Assembly: GCF_900100365.1 (NCBI RefSeq) | Contig: NZ_FNKU01000001.1 | Location: 4,663,501 to 4,727,500, forward strand | DNA length: 64,000 bases | Source: Pseudomonas cannabina | Lineage (GTDB): Bacteria > Pseudomonadota > Gammaproteobacteria > Pseudomonadales > Pseudomonadaceae | Direction of reading: 5' to 3' | Shown: one piece after another, positions 61,975 to 64,000 of the stretch | How positions within the stretch are numbered: the first letter of the stretch is position 1 | Layout: each line of letters begins with the position of its first letter | Notes under the pieces: generated by a model | What the model saw: only the letters and a program-made list of their open reading frames with translations | Told to the model about the DNA's origin: nothing | Databases searched by the model: none | Translations under genes and position numbers: made by a program

Positions 61975-63426
61975 TTATCGGGCTTCGGTCGCAGTTTTGC
62001 CAGCCAGTTCGGCATCGTGTGTCGACTGACGGCTCGGGTTGGCAGGCCAGGCGTTGCGGTCGAGGTCCAGATCAGGGAACTGGCTGGAATCGAACACTGG
62101 TGTCTTGATGCCTGCCCGACGCTGCGCATCGTAGTCATTCAGAATGCGCTTGACGACTTTGAACAGCATCGCCAGGGCAATCAGGTTGACGAACGCCAGC
62201 ATGGTCATGGTGATGTCGGCAAACGCCAGGACGTCTTTCAGGTCGACGACGGCGCCCCACATGATCAGGGCCAGAACCGCGATGCGATAGAGGATGATGG
62301 CCTTGAGCTTCTCGCCAAACAGAAACCGCAGGCTGTTTTCGCCCAGGTAGTAGTTGTAGAGAATCGAAGTGAAGACGAACAGTGCCAATGCGACGCTGAT
62401 GAAGATGCGACCCCAGTCACCGACCACAGCGGCCAGCGAGTTCTGCGCCAGTACGATACCGTTACCGTCGTAACCGATGTCGTAGATACCGGATAGCAGG
62501 ATCAGCAGCGCGGTGCAGGTGCAGATGACGAAGGTGTCGAGAAACACGCTGAACGCCTGAACCACGCCTTGCGCGACCGGGTGTTCCACGTGTGCCACGG
62601 CTGCTACGTTGGGCGCACTGCCCAGGCCGGCCTCGTTGGCGAAAACGCCGCGTTTCACGCCCATCACGATCGCGCTGCCGATCAGACCGCCGAACACCGG
62701 ATCAAGGCCGAAGGCGCTTCGGACGATGGTCATCAGCATGCCTGGCACGTGGTCGATCTGCAGCACGATGACGTAGATGGTGACCGCGATGTAGATCAGG
62801 GTCTTGACCGGCACCAGCAGGTCGGAAATCGCCGCGATGCGCTTGATGCCGCCAACGAACGCCAGACCCAGCAACACCACCAGGCAGATGCCGGTGGTCC
62901 GGGTATCGATGTTGAACGCGCTTTTCAGCGAGTCGGTCACCGCGTGGGATTGCAGGCCGTTGAAGGCAAAGCCGAAGGTCACCAGCAGCAGTACGGCCAT
63001 GACCATACCCAGCCAGCGCTTACCCAGACCGTGTTGGATGTAATACGCCGGACCGCCGCGGAACTGGCCTTCGGAGTCCTTGCGCTTGTAGAGCTGAGCG
63101 AGCGAACACTCGATGAAACTGCTGGACATGCCGACCAGAGCAGTAACCCACATCCAGAACACGGCACCCGGACCGCCCAGCGTCACGGCAATGCCGACGC
63201 CTGCGATGTTGCCTGCACCGACGCGACCCGCAAGGCTGAGCATCAGGGCCTGAAACGAACTCAGCTGGCCGGCGCTGCTGCGCAGACTGTCGCGGAACAC
63301 CGAGAACATGTGGAAAAAGTGTCGAAACTGAACGAAACGCGAGCGGATCGTGAAGTAACTACCCAGGCCAACGATAAGTACGATCAGTACCTTACCGGAG
63401 AGAAAGTCGTTAATCATTTCCAACAT
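61975..63426 (-). CDS. Alanine/glycine:cation symporter (AgcS family)
   Basis: This 483-residue membrane protein has about 11 helices and matches AgcS/DagA transporters: QALMLSLAGRVGAGNIAGVGIAVTLGGPGA (about 60-88), WVTALVGMSSSFIECSLAQLY and RGVFANEAGLGSAPN (about 260-274). It imports alanine or glycine with sodium. AGGA precedes the ATG. The asparaginase gene follows closely. Confidence 0.93.
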   Translation of the reverse strand: MLEMINDFLSGKVLIVLIVGLGSYFTIRSRFVQFRHFFHMFSVFRDSLRSSAGQLSSFQALMLSLAGRVGAGNIAGVGIAVTLGGPGAVFWMWVTALVGMSSSFIECSLAQLYKRKDSEGQFRGGPAYYIQHGLGKRWLGMVMAVLLLVTFGFAFNGLQSHAVTDSLKSAFNIDTRTTGICLVVLLGLAFVGGIKRIAAISDLLVPVKTLIYIAVTIYVIVLQIDHVPGMLMTIVRSAFGLDPVFGGLIGSAIVMGVKRGVFANEAGLGSAPNVAAVAHVEHPVAQGVVQAFSVFLDTFVICTCTALLILLSGIYDIGYDGNGIVLAQNSLAAVVGDWGRIFISVALALFVFTSILYNYYLGENSLRFLFGEKLKAIILYRIAVLALIMWGAVVDLKDVLAFADITMTMLAFVNLIALAMLFKVVKRILNDYDAQRRAGIKTPVFDSSQFPDLDLDRNAWPANPSRQSTHDAELAGKTATEAR

Positions 63427-63611
63427 TTTTGTTATTCCTCGCTACTTTTGAGGGGGCGCACTATACCGGTGCAAAGTTTTTACGTCTGTAGTCGCTTTGT
63501 TGTGAGGCTGATTCTTCATCCGCGACACTGAATGAATACTTCCTTGGATGGCTCGTCGGAAGTGAGCTGCCGAAGGCTCTGGGTCCAGCATCGGAGCCCT
63601 TTACCGCAGGC

Positions 63612-63652
63612 AAAAAAAAGGGTCTGGAGAATCACTCCCAGACCCTCAAAAA
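63612..63652 (-). terminator. Rho-independent terminator of aspA
   Basis: A GGGTCTGG/CCAGACCC stem is followed on the minus strand by eight T residues; an A/T run on the other side may let it work both ways. Confidence 0.92.
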
Positions 63653-63707
63653 ATTGAGGGGTGTCTAGGCCCTCAATCTGGTGAGCAGGTTGCGCAGGTC
63701 ATTCCGG

Positions 63708-64000
63708 TCAGGCCTTCAGTGGTGCCAGACGTGGAGCGATCATGTTTTCCGGACGCAGGATGTCGTCGAGCATGGCGTCGTCGAGCAAACCTTCTTCACG
63801 GACCAGTTCCAGTACGCCACGGCCGGTTTCCAGCGCGATGCGGGCGATGCGGGTGGAGTTTTCGTAACCGATGTACGGGTTCAGCGCGGTGACCAGACCG
63901 ATCGAATGCTCGACCAGTTCGCGGCAGCGCTGTTCGTTGGCGGTGATGCCGACGATGCAGTGTTCGCGCAGCATGTCCATGGCGCGTTGCAGCAGGCGGA
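63708..64000 (-). CDS. aspA: Aspartate ammonia-lyase, C-terminal fragment at window edge
   Basis: The frame is open to the window edge, with RLLQRAMDMLREHCIVGITA entering from outside, so this is the 3' end of a longer gene (family about 470-480 residues). The segment PYIGYENSTRIARIALETGR followed by LVREEGLLDDAMLDDILRPE is the C-terminal signature of AspA, which deaminates aspartate to fumarate. The fumarase class II C-terminus is similar, but the RLLQRAMDMLRE stretch and LVREEGLLD fit AspA better. A strong terminator follows. Confidence 0.88.
   Translation of the reverse strand, partial: RLLQRAMDMLREHCIVGITANEQRCRELVEHSIGLVTALNPYIGYENSTRIARIALETGRGVLELVREEGLLDDAMLDDILRPENMIAPRLAPLKA

Noticed and set aside
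62569..63531. A 320-codon plus-strand frame opposite the AgcS symporter
   Set aside because: Antisense shadow; Asp/His/Gln-rich with no family features.
1..64000. CRISPR arrays, tRNA or rRNA genes
   Set aside because: I looked for regularly spaced direct repeats and for tRNA/rRNA hallmarks and saw none; a covariance-model scan would be decisive.

Overview
The window looks like chromosomal DNA of a fluorescent Pseudomonas, most likely the P. syringae group. This is inferred from protein sequences and gene order recalled from Pseudomonas genomes; no search was run. It is GC-rich and densely coded, with long antisense shadow ORFs. I saw no rRNA, tRNA, CRISPR array or intact insertion sequence. 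A canonical parS palindrome (34742-34759), many exact DnaA-box 9-mers and the pycAB/aspA neighbourhood suggest an origin-proximal location.

Layout. 1-9.2 kb is accessory: two MFS exporters, an isochorismatase remnant, a VOC protein, a translationally coupled diiron-oxidase-like (HDO) plus methyltransferase pair, and a stress set (DUF4142, YciF, manganese catalase, two small proteins). 9.6-13.7 kb holds two tandem chemoreceptors. 14-18.9 kb is an apparent operon of a fused ABC permease, an ABC ATPase, a histidine kinase and a FixJ-like regulator, with no binding protein. 18.9-24.2 kb, minus strand, holds an SGNH acyltransferase, an O-antigen-ligase-like polymerase and the periplasmic glucan protein OpgD.

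24.7-30.6 kb is an operon of three SPFH/band-7 membrane proteins and a P1B-type metal ATPase resembling the zinc/copper importer HmtA, preceded by a Zur-like box. 30.9-32.5 kb is a decay zone: a cyclopropane-fatty-acid synthase with an internal in-frame deletion, facing a truncated, frameshifted Fic toxin whose antitoxin-like partner is still open. Then come cardiolipin synthase, a DUF3617 protein and parS. 34.8-39.9 kb is a second zinc-starvation island: an amidase, a periplasmic protein, a COG0523 GTPase, DUF1826 and a second COG0523 GTPase, with a perfect and a degenerate Zur box. 40-48 kb is housekeeping (pdxY, thioesterase, CPA2 antiporter, SUKH protein, Tim44-like protein, uvrD).

48.1-54.9 kb contains a HexR-like regulator with a HexR-type operator in front of it, a duplicated small gene whose first copy is frameshifted, and the pyruvate carboxylase locus pycR-pycA-pycB. 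55-58.6 kb has two GNAT acetyltransferases, a PaiB-like protein and a divergent, frameshifted MocR regulator whose linker DNA is a 12-bp array of DnaA-box-like repeats. 58.6-64 kb has a YeeE/YedE transporter, a bestrophin-like channel, asparaginase, an alanine/glycine symporter and the 3' end of aspA.

The most coherent biology is zinc homeostasis, in two loci sharing Zur-like operators. The least explained items are the HDO-methyltransferase pair, the ABC-two-component operon, the DnaA-box arrays inside genes, and the duplicated small gene.
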